Shown: positions 35,601-43,663 of the stretch, piece by piece
Layout of the letters: each line of letters opens with the position of its first letter
Position numbering within the stretch: position 1 is the stretch's first letter
Source: Stenotrophomonas aracearum
Lineage (GTDB): Bacteria; Pseudomonadota; Gammaproteobacteria; Xanthomonadales; Xanthomonadaceae
Length of the DNA stretch: 64,000 bases
NCBI RefSeq assembly: GCF_031834615.1
Contig: NZ_CP115543.1
Location: 2,677,001-2,741,000 of the forward strand
Direction: 5' to 3'
Program-made: the position numbers and the translations under genes
The notes under the pieces: generated by a model
Told to the model about the DNA's origin: nothing
Seen by the model: the letters and a program-made list of their open reading frames with translations, nothing else
Database searches by the model: none

Positions 35601-35794
35601 CGGCCGCCGTTGGCGCCGGCCACGCTGCGCAGCGAGCCGCTGACCTGGTCGGACACCACCAGCTTCCACGGCGCCATGTCGTCGAAGCTGTCCAGGACCT
35701 TGGGCGCCGCCGGCACTGCCGGGGGCGCGGCAGGCGCCGCCAACGACCACACCATACCCAACCCCAGAACCCCCGCGACGACGGCACGCTTCAC
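32609..35794 (-). CDS. Large exported protein: CBM-like + discoidin + six-hairpin glycosidase-like domains
   Basis: This is a 1061-residue protein with a signal peptide (to about 23, AAPA). A jelly-roll carbohydrate-binding-like domain (about 33-190, VLDSFDDMAPWKLVVSDQ) is followed by a discoidin/F5-8C domain (about 205-320, ending YLRFDLESGRSW). After a beta-rich segment (about 330-590) comes an (alpha/alpha)6-type region (about 600-960) with SRSWIRDGAMISEGLLRMG and NDSHGELIFNIAEYWRYTGD, as in glucoamylase or amylo-1,6-glucosidase-like enzymes. Candidate acids are the Asp/Glu of these blocks. Translation starts at GTG 35794, overlapping the permease stop (GTGA). I infer a periplasmic exo-acting enzyme; no CAZy family is assigned. 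Confidence 0.78.
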   Translation of the reverse strand: MKRAVVAGVLGLGMVWSLAAPAAPPAVPAAPKVLDSFDDMAPWKLVVSDQVSGSLRSVAGANGGRALCVDYDFHEVSGYVAIRRELPVTWPDNYQVGFQIRGDSPGNDLQFKLIDASGDNVWWVNRPGYTFPKTWSPVQYRQRQIDKAWGPDPDKTLRKSAAVEFTIYSKVGGRGTVCFDRLTLQPLPPADTSALAPSVIADTATALQSRIADGKPDTVWISGGVPDQTISLDLHKVREFGGAVIQWLPGLEATRYVVRSSVDGRDWKTLREITAGGGGDRDWLALPDTEARYLRFDLESGRSWRYGIRDISIKPLDFAATPNDFVESVGADLTRGFVPRGFSGEQPYWTLLGLDGGKEQALIGEDGALEPAKASFSVEPFVLVDKKLLSWADVDSRQSLQDDYLPIASVDWSHPQAALKVTGFVQGTPDKAQLVGRYTLHNPDKVAHDYTLALAVRPWQVNPPRQFLNTVGGVSRIDRLDIEPGRVEVNGTPRVFPVQAPDAAFASPFDGKLEVTHLAAGNLPTATEVRDPTGLASGALLYKWRLEPGQTREVAIVLPQTGSWTTPKDFDANKAQQQVASMWRTKLDQVSLQVPTAGKPLADTLRTALAHMLISRIGPSLQPGTRSYSRSWIRDGAMISEGLLRMGRSDAVREYVNWYAPYQFDNGKVPCCVDPRGADPVPENDSHGELIFNIAEYWRYTGDSTFLELMWPHVQGAYQYMEQLRLSERTEENRARNAAFYGMMPVSISHEGYSAKPMHSYWDNFWALRGYKDAAVIASTLGKVEAMQIAESRDQFRDDLQASLLAATALHRIDFLPGSAELGDFDATSTTIALAPAGEQGRLPQPYLNNTFERYWKEFEARRDGKREWKDYTPYEWRNVAAFVRLGWRDRAWQATEFFFKDRAPQAWNQWAEVVSHTPRKPFFVGDLPHAWVASDFVRSALDMFAYTRDVDDSLVLAAGVPVRWFEGQGVAIKGLRTPYGQLGYSLSRSDKLLTLQVQPGLVVPQGGLVLPWPYSGEPGEATINGEPAQWINGELRITQVPAKVDVQIPASVRRAERKAP

Positions 35795-36627
35795 CCTTTC
35801 ACACTCCCCAGCAACAGACCTTGGATGTAGTAGCGCTGCAGCACCAGGAACAGTGCCAGCACCGGAACCACCGTGACCACCGCGCCGGCCATCATCATTT
35901 CAACGTCCATGATGTGTTCGCGCGACAACGTGGCCAGGGCAACCGGCAGAGTGTAGTGCTCCTGGTCGGTCAGCACGATCAACGGCCACATGAAATCGTT
36001 CCACGCGCCCATGAAGGTAAAGATCGACAGGGTCACCAGCACCGGCTTGAGCATCGGCAGCACGATCTGGAAGAAGATTCGCAGCTCCCCTGCCCCGTCG
36101 ATCCGCGCCGCTTCCAGCAGTTCGTCGGGAATCGAGCGCGCGTACTGGCGCACCAGGAAGATGCCGAACACGCTGGCCAGGGCCGGCACGATCACGCCGC
36201 CGAAGCTGTTGACCAGGCCCAGCTGCTTCATCAGCAGGAACAGCGGCAGCATCGCCACCTGGGCCGGGATCACCAGCGCCGCCAGCAGCACCTGGAAGAT
36301 CCGCTCGCGGCCGACGAAGCGCAGCTTGGCGAACGCATAGCCGGCCATGGTGTTGAGCAGCAGCGAGCCCAGCGTGATCGCCAGCGAGACGAACAGGCTG
36401 TTGACGAAGTTGTTGCCCATGCCGGTGCGGGCGAACAGCTCGTGGTAGTTGGCGGTGGTCACCGACGAAGGCAGCAGCGGTGGCGGGAAATGCGCCGCTT
36501 CGCCGGTAGGCATGAACGACACCGACAGCATCCACAGCAGCGGCGCCAGGCTGACCGCAGCCAGCACCAGCAACCCACCGTTCACCCACCACGCATGCCA
36601 GCGCGACTGGCCGATCTCACGACTCAT
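35791..36627 (-). CDS. Carbohydrate ABC transporter permease, MalG type
   Basis: This 278-residue inner-membrane permease of the CUT1 class has six helices. The EAA loop reads ELLEAARIDGAGELRIFFQIVLPMLKP, the ATPase docking motif. The ATG at 36627 overlaps the stop of the other permease by four bases and removes the 35-residue upstream open frame. Together with the SBP and MalF-type permease it forms a complete membrane unit. No ATPase is encoded here, so a shared MsmX/UgpC-like ATPase elsewhere is expected. Confidence 0.92.
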   Translation of the reverse strand: MSREIGQSRWHAWWVNGGLLVLAAVSLAPLLWMLSVSFMPTGEAAHFPPPLLPSSVTTANYHELFARTGMGNNFVNSLFVSLAITLGSLLLNTMAGYAFAKLRFVGRERIFQVLLAALVIPAQVAMLPLFLLMKQLGLVNSFGGVIVPALASVFGIFLVRQYARSIPDELLEAARIDGAGELRIFFQIVLPMLKPVLVTLSIFTFMGAWNDFMWPLIVLTDQEHYTLPVALATLSREHIMDVEMMMAGAVVTVVPVLALFLVLQRYYIQGLLLGSVKG

Positions 36628-37505
36628 ACCAACTGCCTCTTGCGGCCGAAACGCAGCATCAGGCTGGTGACAGCGAGGATGATCAGGAACAGCAGGAACG
36701 CCACCGCCGACGCGCGGCCCAGGTTCCACCACTTGAAGCCTTCCTCGAACATGAAGTAGAGGACGCTCACGGTGCTCTGCAATGGGTCGCCGCGGGTCAT
36801 CACGTAGGGCTCGGCGAACAGCTGGAAGTAGCCGGACACCGTGATTACCCCGACCACCAGCAGCACCGGGCCGAGCATCGGCAGGGTGATGTGCAGGAAC
36901 TGCTTCCAGCGCGAGGCGCCGTCGATGCGCGCGGCCTCGTACAGGTCATGCGGGATTGCCTGCAGGCCGGCCAGGAAGATCACCATGTTGTAGCCGAAGT
37001 TCTTCCACACCGCGAACAGCATGATGGTCGGCATGGCCCAGTTCGGGTCGCCCAGCCAGTCGATCGGGCTGATGCCCAGATGGCCCAGCCCGTAGTTCAC
37101 CAAGCCGTAGCTGGTGTGGAACAGGTAGCGCCAGATCACCGCCACCGCCACCAGCGTGGTCACCACCGGGGCGAACAACGCGGTGCGGAACAGCGCCTTG
37201 AAGCGCGCGGCCGGCGCGTTGAGCAGCATGGCCGCGCCCAGCGACACGCCAATGGACATTGGCACGCCCACGATCACGAAGTACGTGGTGTTCCACAGCG
37301 ACTTCCAGAACATCGGGGTCTGCAGCAGGTCGATGTAGTTGCCCAGCCCGACGAAGCGCAGGTTGCCGCCATCGGCCAGCGCATACAGGTCGAAGTCGGT
37401 GATGCTCAGCGCCAGCGCCGAGAACACCGGCAGGCCGAAGAACACGCCAATCACCAACAGCGAAGGGCCGGCGAAGATCCAGCCGGCAAGCGAACGCTGC
37501 TTCAC
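36624..37505 (-). CDS. Carbohydrate ABC transporter permease, MalF type
   Basis: This 293-residue inner-membrane permease has six helices and the EAA motif DLYEAARIDGASRWKQFLHITLPML. The N terminus (QRSLAGWIFAGPSLLVIGVFFGLP) is typical of the MalF/UgpA family without the large extra periplasmic loop. Translation begins at GTG 37505, overlapping the binding-protein stop (GTGA). It pairs with the 35791-36627 permease. Confidence 0.92.
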   Translation of the reverse strand: MKQRSLAGWIFAGPSLLVIGVFFGLPVFSALALSITDFDLYALADGGNLRFVGLGNYIDLLQTPMFWKSLWNTTYFVIVGVPMSIGVSLGAAMLLNAPAARFKALFRTALFAPVVTTLVAVAVIWRYLFHTSYGLVNYGLGHLGISPIDWLGDPNWAMPTIMLFAVWKNFGYNMVIFLAGLQAIPHDLYEAARIDGASRWKQFLHITLPMLGPVLLVVGVITVSGYFQLFAEPYVMTRGDPLQSTVSVLYFMFEEGFKWWNLGRASAVAFLLFLIILAVTSLMLRFGRKRQLV

Positions 37506-38812
37506 GGGGTCACCTCCGCGCCTTCTGCCTGGGTCCGCTGCTCATGCATCCAGCGGCGCTTGGCCAGTACCTTGTCCACGCGTTCGTCCAATCGGTTCAC
37601 TGCCACATCCTGGTCCAATCCACCGCGCACCACCTGTTCGGTGACGATGCGCATTTCCTGCACGATCCGCTCCCACTCCAGCACCTTCGGCGTAGGCCGC
37701 ACGCGTTCGAGCTGGTCGCGGAACGGCTGCGCCAGCGGGTCGTTGGCCAGCGAGGCGAACTCCCACGTGCTGCGCCGGGGCGGCAGGTCACCGATGATGG
37801 AATGGAAGCGTTCCTGGATCGCCGGCCGCGACAGGAACTCGATCAGCTTCCACGACGCTTCCTTCTGCTGCGAGTTGCGCGAGATCACCAGGCTGGTGCC
37901 CCCGGCAATGCCGGCGCCGGGGCCTTCCGGGCCCGGCAATGCAGCGGTGCCCCACTGCCCTTCCAGTTCCTTCGGCTGCAGCTTCTTGAACTCGCGGATG
38001 TTCCAGGGGCCCGAGAGATAGAACACGTTGAAGCCGCGGAAGAATTCATCCCACACGTTCGAGATCTGGGTCTCGGACATGCGCGGCGCCCAGCCCTGGG
38101 CAAACATGTTTTCGTAGAACGCCAGCGTGCGGCGGAACCCGGGGCTGCGGAAGTTGCCGCGGGTGTCGTGGTCGCGCAGCAGCGGGTCGGGCTGCTGCAG
38201 CGCGAACGACAGCTGCTGCTCGAACTCGTTGATCGGCATCAGGATCGCGTAGCGGTCCGGACCCTGCATCGTCTTGATCGCCGCCATCATGGTGTTCCAC
38301 TCGTCCCAGGTGCGGGGCGGGTGGTCGAAGCCGGCCTTGTCCAGCAGGTCCTTGCGGTAGTACAGCAGGCGGGTGTCCACGTACCACGGAATGCCGACCA
38401 GCTGGTCGTGGATGACGTTGGTGTCCCAGATGCCCTGGAAATAGTCGGCCGGGTCCACCACCTTCGACTGCGCCACGAACGGCGCCAGCGGGGTCAGTGT
38501 GTCGAGCTCGGCGAACTCGGGGATCCAGGTATTGCCGAGCTGGAACACGTCCGGCAGGCCATCGGCGGCGAACGCGGTCAGCAGCTTCTCATGCGCTGCG
38601 GTCCAGGGGATGTTCTGCACGTCCACGTGGATGCCGGGATTCTCCGCTTCGAACTCACGGATCAGCTCGGTGACCACCTCGGCTTCGCGGCCCATCGCCC
38701 AGAAGCGCACGGTCACCCCTTCCGGTTCCTTGCGGCAGGCACTCAACAACAGGCTGCCGGCAACCAGCAGCACCACACTCACCCACAGCTTGGGGCGCGA
38801 CGACAAAAACAC
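37502..38812 (-). CDS. ABC transporter sugar-binding lipoprotein
   Basis: This 436-residue extracellular solute-binding protein of family 1 (MalE-like) is lipid-anchored at Cys26 (LLLSAC). The opening VTVRFWAMGREAEVVTELIREFEAENPGI and the mid motif DRYAILMP are typical, and aromatic residues in the lobes (WDTNVIHDQLVGIPWYVDTRLLYYRKDLL) are expected to stack on sugar rings. The GTG start at 38812 lies three bases beyond the GH144 stop, with ggggaag as ribosome site inside the upstream gene. It delivers oligosaccharides to the two downstream permeases. Confidence 0.92.
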   Translation of the reverse strand: MFLSSRPKLWVSVVLLVAGSLLLSACRKEPEGVTVRFWAMGREAEVVTELIREFEAENPGIHVDVQNIPWTAAHEKLLTAFAADGLPDVFQLGNTWIPEFAELDTLTPLAPFVAQSKVVDPADYFQGIWDTNVIHDQLVGIPWYVDTRLLYYRKDLLDKAGFDHPPRTWDEWNTMMAAIKTMQGPDRYAILMPINEFEQQLSFALQQPDPLLRDHDTRGNFRSPGFRRTLAFYENMFAQGWAPRMSETQISNVWDEFFRGFNVFYLSGPWNIREFKKLQPKELEGQWGTAALPGPEGPGAGIAGGTSLVISRNSQQKEASWKLIEFLSRPAIQERFHSIIGDLPPRRSTWEFASLANDPLAQPFRDQLERVRPTPKVLEWERIVQEMRIVTEQVVRGGLDQDVAVNRLDERVDKVLAKRRWMHEQRTQAEGAEVTP

Positions 38813-38815
38813 TGC

Positions 38816-40429
38816 TTACTTCCCCTGGGGCTGGTTGCGGTTCGAATTGGCGTTGTTCTTCTGTTCCTGCGCGGCGGCCGCACGCGACTCGGCGATGCCC
38901 ATGGAACGCGCGGCAGCGGCCTTTTCATCCTTCTGCAGTTCCATCGGCTGGTCCTCGCCTTCCGGGGTCAGCCAGCCGCCACTGAAACCGGCGCGCTCCA
39001 GGCCGCGACGGATGTGCGGGTTCTTCTTCATCGTGTCCCACACGAAATCGTTGCGGTAGTTGGCGATCATGGTCAGGATCGGGCCCTGGTCGATGCCGAT
39101 GTAATCGCTGGCCACCCAGCCGCGATCCGGCACGATGCGCCCGGTCTTGAGCGGAATGTCGAAGTTGAAGCTGGGGTTGAACGAATCCAGGAAGCCGTAG
39201 CTGGAATACAGGTAGTCGCCGTAGCGCTTGTGCATTTCCAGCGTGGCCGGGATCACTTCTTCCGGCGCGAACACCACCGAAGCAATGGCGGCGGTCGGCG
39301 CGATGGTGCCGTCGTCGAAGTTTTCGCGCAGGCCGGCGCCGCGCGAGGAGTAATGGCGGAACTGGCGCTGCTCGCCGCGGAACTCCTGGGTGGTGTTCTG
39401 CGGGCCGTCGCTGGCGGTCAGGCCCCACACGTTCTCGCCGTAGTCCTTCCACTGCGCCGGGTTGGCGATGGCGTACTCGCGCTGGGCCAGCGCGGCCGAG
39501 CGGCTGTTGAGGAAGTAGGTGCTGCCGCGCTCGCGCATGTACGCGTCCTGGATGTCGCGGAAGTCGATCCAGACGTGGCTGTACTGGTGCCCGAACAGCG
39601 GGCCGAAGGACAGGTATTCCTGGCCCTGGAACACGCCCCAGTCGTTGTCGTAGGTGCGAGTCCACACGGTCCACGCGTCCGGGCTGACCGGATGGGTCGG
39701 CGAGCCGAGCGCGAGGATGTAGACCATCATCGCCTCGTTGTAGCCCATCCAGTCATGGTCGATGAAGCCGCTTTCCGGGAACCAGCCCATCGAGATCAGC
39801 GGGGCGCGCTGCTGCAGCCACGGCCAGTCGACGCGCTTGTACAGCGTATCGGCGATGGCGCGGATCTCTTTCTCGCGCGCGTCGTCGCCGGTGTAATAGG
39901 ACTGCGCGAACAGCACGCCCATCATCAGCAGTGCGGTATCCACGCTGGACAGTTCCACCCAGCTGTCATAGCGGTGGCCCTGCTGCATGTCCAGGAAGTG
40001 GTAGTAGAAGCCCTTGTAGCCACCCTTGCCGGTGCGCTGCGGGCCCATCGGCATGTCGCGGAAGAACTTCAGGGTGGTCAGCGTACGGTCGACCGCCTGG
40101 GTGCGGCTGACCCAGCCGTTCTCCACGCCGATCGGGTATGCGGTCAACGCGTAGCCCACCGAGGCGATGCTGGCGAACGGACGCGAGGGATAGCGGTCCG
40201 GGCTGAGCCCGTTGACCTCGTTGGTGGTGTCCCAGAAGAACTGGAAGGTGCGGCGTTCGATATCGTCGAACAGCGGCGGCAGCTCGGGTTTCATCGGGCG
40301 CGGCGGAACGTCGGCCTCCACCAGGATGACCGGCGGCTTGGGCTTGGCGGGCTGTTCTTCTGCCTGCGGCTTGCAGCCCACGATCGCTGCAGCCAACACG
40401 GCCAGAGCCAGAACACGACGTGCCTTCAT
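38816..40429 (-). CDS. GH144-type (glycoamylase-like) glycoside hydrolase lipoprotein
   Basis: This 537-residue lipoprotein has lipobox AAIVGC and a linker to about 45. A PF10091 glycoamylase-like (alpha/alpha)6 domain (about 48-480) begins FDDIERRTFQFFWDTTNEVNGLSPDR. It includes the acidic block GWFPESGFIDHDWMGYNEAMM and the HYSSRGAGLRENFDDGTIAPTAAI segment. Characterised GH144 members are endo-beta-1,2-glucanases; that specificity is inferred, not shown. The Gln/Asn/Ala-rich C-terminal tail (about 495-537) is probably disordered. The ATG at 40429 follows gaggtggtggtcg; the ATG at 40444 belongs to that ribosome site. It is the first gene of the operon below the LacI operator at 40483. Confidence 0.85.
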   Translation of the reverse strand: MKARRVLALAVLAAAIVGCKPQAEEQPAKPKPPVILVEADVPPRPMKPELPPLFDDIERRTFQFFWDTTNEVNGLSPDRYPSRPFASIASVGYALTAYPIGVENGWVSRTQAVDRTLTTLKFFRDMPMGPQRTGKGGYKGFYYHFLDMQQGHRYDSWVELSSVDTALLMMGVLFAQSYYTGDDAREKEIRAIADTLYKRVDWPWLQQRAPLISMGWFPESGFIDHDWMGYNEAMMVYILALGSPTHPVSPDAWTVWTRTYDNDWGVFQGQEYLSFGPLFGHQYSHVWIDFRDIQDAYMRERGSTYFLNSRSAALAQREYAIANPAQWKDYGENVWGLTASDGPQNTTQEFRGEQRQFRHYSSRGAGLRENFDDGTIAPTAAIASVVFAPEEVIPATLEMHKRYGDYLYSSYGFLDSFNPSFNFDIPLKTGRIVPDRGWVASDYIGIDQGPILTMIANYRNDFVWDTMKKNPHIRRGLERAGFSGGWLTPEGEDQPMELQKDEKAAAARSMGIAESRAAAAQEQKNNANSNRNQPQGK

Positions 40430-40482
40430 CGACCACCACCTCATTTACGTGTGCGTTTCAGGGAGGATAACGTCCCTGCAAC

Positions 40483-40496
40483 TGAAATCGTTTACA
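40483..40496. promoter_or_regulatory. LacI-family operator upstream of the GH144 operon
   Basis: The 14-mer tgaaatcgtttaca fits the LacI-family palindrome TGNAANCGNTTNCA at every fixed position. It lies 53 bases before the GH144 start, between the receptor terminator and the coding region, where it can repress the operon promoter. Confidence 0.72.
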
Positions 40497-40507
40497 AACC
40501 ATGTTCC

Positions 40508-40540
40508 AAAAAAACCGGCGCCACCCTCAGGCGGCGCCGG
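40508..40540 (-). terminator. Rho-independent terminator of the TonB-dependent receptor
   Basis: An 11 bp stem with one mismatch (40515-40525 with 40530-40540) is followed on the minus strand by seven T (A-run 40508-40514). It separates the receptor transcript from the downstream GH144 operon. Confidence 0.85.
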
Positions 40541-40549
40541 CTGTTGCGA

Positions 40550-43500
40550 TCAGAAGCGGAAGCCGACTTCTGCCTTCACCTGGCGCGGCGTACCGACGAT
40601 ATCGCCGGTCTCGTTGTAGCTGGCCAGCAGCTTGCCGTTGGACTTGGTGTAGTTGTAGTTGGAGAAGTTGTCGAAGTTGAACACGTTGATGATGTCGATG
40701 CGCGCGTACAGCTCGGTATCGCCCGGCATCTTGAACGTCTTCGTGGCCTGCAGGTCGACCGAACGATAGCCCCAGATCTTGCCACCGAGCAGGAAGCGAC
40801 CGTTGCCGTCCGGCACGGCGGCGCCCGGGGTCGGCAGGTCGAAACCGCTGGCCTGGGTGACCGGGTACCAGTCATTGACCGCCGTCGGCGTGGCCAGGGT
40901 GATCTTGCCGCCGAAGGTGATGTCCCAGAAGCCGGCATACGAACCGGTCAGCACGATGCGGTGACGCGGCGCACCGTTGGAACGGATGGTCGGGTAGTCG
41001 GTGATCAGGCCGCGGTCGAACGCGTAATGTTCATTGATGTCGCGGTTGTGGCGGGCCGTGGTCCAGGTGTAGGCGATCGAGGTGCCCCAGCCGCTTTCCT
41101 TGGTGAACGGCTTCTGCGCCGACAGCAGCACCTGCGTGGCACGGGTCTTGATGCCCTGCTGGCCGATGATCAGGCTGCCGAAGCCCGGGATGTTGCAGCT
41201 CCAGGCCTGGCTCAGGCCCGGCGAGGTGCCACCGCACAGGCGCGGGTCGTCGAAGAACTGGCCGGTCGGGTAACGGTTGCCCAGGGTGAACGCGAAGCCG
41301 TCATAGGTCAGCGTACGCGCCACGGTGGCGTCGGTCAGCCACTCGCCGATCTGGTTGGACATGCCCAGGCTGAACTGGTCGGCGTACGGCGCCTTCAGGT
41401 TGTTGTTGAGCAGGTCCACTTCCAGGCCGGCATTGCTGGTCGAACCGACCAGGGCCTGCAGGTTCTGGATGCCGTTGAGCAGGTTCGGATCCCAGTCGTA
41501 GCACGCGGCCTGGCCGTTGAGGCAGGCGCCGGTGGCCGGGTTGCGGAAGTAGATCGTCGGCTGCGGCAGGGCCAGCTTGGTGGTTTCCAGCTGCAGGTAG
41601 TCGAACAGGTCGCGGTCGTAGGAACGGCCGGCGCCACCGTGCACGACGTGCATCTCGTCGGCGTTGATGTCATACGAGAAGCCCAGGCGCGGCTGCCAGG
41701 CGTTCTTGAACGCCTTGCGGTTGTGGCCGGTGCTGATGTAGTCGTTGATGTTCAACCCGCTCAATGCCAGCGACTGCGCATAGGTCTGGCCAGCGGCCGC
41801 GCGCGGATCCTGGCTGTACAGCGCCGCCACCACTTCCGGCGGGGTCACGAAGTCCAGGTAGCTCGGGTTCTTTTCGTAGTCCCAGCGCAGGCCCAGGTTC
41901 AACTGCAGGTGGTCGTTGACCTGCCAGTCGTCCTGGATGAACAGGCCGATCTGCTTGACCTTCGAACGCACTTCACCGGTCACGCCGGTCACGCCGGTCA
42001 CCGGCTTGACGAACTGCGCCTTGTACGGGATCGAATCCGGGAAGTCCGGGTCGCCCAGGGTATAGGTGAACTGCGGGTTGATCTCCTGCGCGTCGGACGC
42101 GTACAGGTCGATTTCCTTGTACTTGGCGCCCATCTTGATGGTGTGGTCGCCCTGCCACTCGATGCCGTCCAGGGTCAGGTTGTCTTCGATCGACCAGCCC
42201 TTCTGGCCCTTCACCTGCGAATCCAGCGCCGAAGCGCCGCCGATCTGCACCAGGGTGCGGTCGTCGGTGCCGTCCGGGGCGGTGTACACATAGCCGTTGC
42301 CGATGGTCAGCGGCACCGGGTTGTTGAACGAATCTTCGTGGGTGAGCATCAGCTCGTTGTAGAAGCGCTCACCGCTGTGGTTCCAGCGCAGCGCGTAGCG
42401 ACGGTCGGTGTTCTCGGTTTCCTTGCCGTGCGACGGCGCGGTCTGCCCGCTGAACTGCTGCTGGGTTTCGTCGCGGTCCTGGAAGGTCAGCTCGATGCGG
42501 TCGTTGTCGGTCGGCTCGACGTCGATCTTGGCGAAGATCAGGTCCTGCTCGAACGGCTGGCTGGCCGGGCCCAGCTGGGCGGCGGCATCGGCCGGCAGCA
42601 GGCCGACGCGGTTGGTCACCGAACCTTCCGGGGCGATGGTTACCGGCAGGTCGAAGCGTTTGGCTTCATAGGTCACGAAGAAATGCGCCTTGTCCTGCAC
42701 GATCGGGCCGCCCAGGGCGAAGCCGTATTCCTTCTCGGCCGAGACTTCCTTGCTCTTGCCTTCCTGGCGCTCGGCCGGGGTCTTGGCGCGCATGTCTTCG
42801 TCGGTGTAGCGGTAGAACGCTTCACCCTTGAATTCGTTGGTACCGGACTTGGTCGCCGCGGTCACGGCCGCGCTGGAGACCTGGCCGTACTCGGCCTTGT
42901 AGTTGCCGCTGATGACCTTGTATTCGCCAATGGCCAGCTGCGGGAACGGGTTGCCGGCACTGCCGGACTGGCCGGCGACGCCGCCGCCCTTGACGTAGCT
43001 CTTCTGGCCCACGCCGTCGATGTAGACGTTGGTGCCGTCGGCATTGGTGGCACCGCCGCGCAGCGAGGTGTTGCCCTTCGCATCACGGGTGAAGATCATG
43101 CCCGGCACCGCGTCGGCGAATTCCAGGAAGTTGCGCGAGACCTGCGGGGTGGTCTGGATCTGCTGCAGGCTGACCGTCTTGCCCACTTCAGAGGTACGCA
43201 CTTCCTGCAGCAGGGTCGGCGCGACCACGTTGACGGTGTCGAGGTTGGTGGCGTTGGCCGTGGAACCGTTGGCGGGAGCGCCGCTGAAGTTCAGCGTCGC
43301 GGTCGATGCCACGGTCACGGTGACCTTCTGGGTCTGGCCGTTGGCGACCACGTCATAGGTGCCCGGGTCCAGGCCCATCAGCGAGTAGCTGCCGTCGGCG
43401 CGGGTGGTGGCGCGGCGCACGCTGCCGCTGGCCACGTTGGTGGCGGTGACTTCGGTACCGGCTTCGGCCTGGGCGACCTGGCCGCGCAGCGACGAGGTGG

Positions 43501-43609
43501 CGGACTGGGCCATCACGGCCGGCGCAGCACCCAGCAACAGGCAGCTGACCAGGGCACTGCTGAGCAGGCGGCGGGCCGGCATGCGGGTGCGGTTATTGAA
43601 ATACGTCAT
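40550..43609 (-). CDS. TonB-dependent receptor, Oar-like, with N-terminal carboxypeptidase-regulatory domain
   Basis: This 1019-residue outer-membrane transporter has a signal peptide to about 35 (PAVMAQ). A carboxypeptidase-regulatory-like beta sandwich (about 38-115, TTRADGSYSLMGLDPGTYDV) is followed by a TonB-box-like DTVNVVAP (about 124-131) and a plug (about 135-260, containing SLRGGATNADGTNVYIDGVGQ). The remainder is a 22-strand barrel that ends in the aromatic VGFRF. It probably imports an oligosaccharide for the binding protein and enzymes encoded downstream. The leader between it and lacI is only 54 bases, so it may be read from the lacI promoter. It has its own terminator. Confidence 0.9.
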   Translation of the reverse strand: MTYFNNRTRMPARRLLSSALVSCLLLGAAPAVMAQSATSSLRGQVAQAEAGTEVTATNVASGSVRRATTRADGSYSLMGLDPGTYDVVANGQTQKVTVTVASTATLNFSGAPANGSTANATNLDTVNVVAPTLLQEVRTSEVGKTVSLQQIQTTPQVSRNFLEFADAVPGMIFTRDAKGNTSLRGGATNADGTNVYIDGVGQKSYVKGGGVAGQSGSAGNPFPQLAIGEYKVISGNYKAEYGQVSSAAVTAATKSGTNEFKGEAFYRYTDEDMRAKTPAERQEGKSKEVSAEKEYGFALGGPIVQDKAHFFVTYEAKRFDLPVTIAPEGSVTNRVGLLPADAAAQLGPASQPFEQDLIFAKIDVEPTDNDRIELTFQDRDETQQQFSGQTAPSHGKETENTDRRYALRWNHSGERFYNELMLTHEDSFNNPVPLTIGNGYVYTAPDGTDDRTLVQIGGASALDSQVKGQKGWSIEDNLTLDGIEWQGDHTIKMGAKYKEIDLYASDAQEINPQFTYTLGDPDFPDSIPYKAQFVKPVTGVTGVTGEVRSKVKQIGLFIQDDWQVNDHLQLNLGLRWDYEKNPSYLDFVTPPEVVAALYSQDPRAAAGQTYAQSLALSGLNINDYISTGHNRKAFKNAWQPRLGFSYDINADEMHVVHGGAGRSYDRDLFDYLQLETTKLALPQPTIYFRNPATGACLNGQAACYDWDPNLLNGIQNLQALVGSTSNAGLEVDLLNNNLKAPYADQFSLGMSNQIGEWLTDATVARTLTYDGFAFTLGNRYPTGQFFDDPRLCGGTSPGLSQAWSCNIPGFGSLIIGQQGIKTRATQVLLSAQKPFTKESGWGTSIAYTWTTARHNRDINEHYAFDRGLITDYPTIRSNGAPRHRIVLTGSYAGFWDITFGGKITLATPTAVNDWYPVTQASGFDLPTPGAAVPDGNGRFLLGGKIWGYRSVDLQATKTFKMPGDTELYARIDIINVFNFDNFSNYNYTKSNGKLLASYNETGDIVGTPRQVKAEVGFRF

Positions 43610-43663
43610 GTAAATCTCCGGGTGGTGGAAGCCGTCATCGCGGCTGCCTGTCTTTTTTTGAAG

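Noticed and set aside
33005..35830. 941-codon plus-strand frame opposite the glycosidase-like gene
   Set aside because: It is a complementary shadow with no domain motifs; the minus-strand frame carries discoidin and glycosidase-like blocks.
43610..43663. A third LacI operator directly before the TonB-dependent receptor gene
   Set aside because: I searched the 54 bp for TGNAANCGNTTNCA and found no match; the receptor is probably read from the lacI promoter or one inside lacI.
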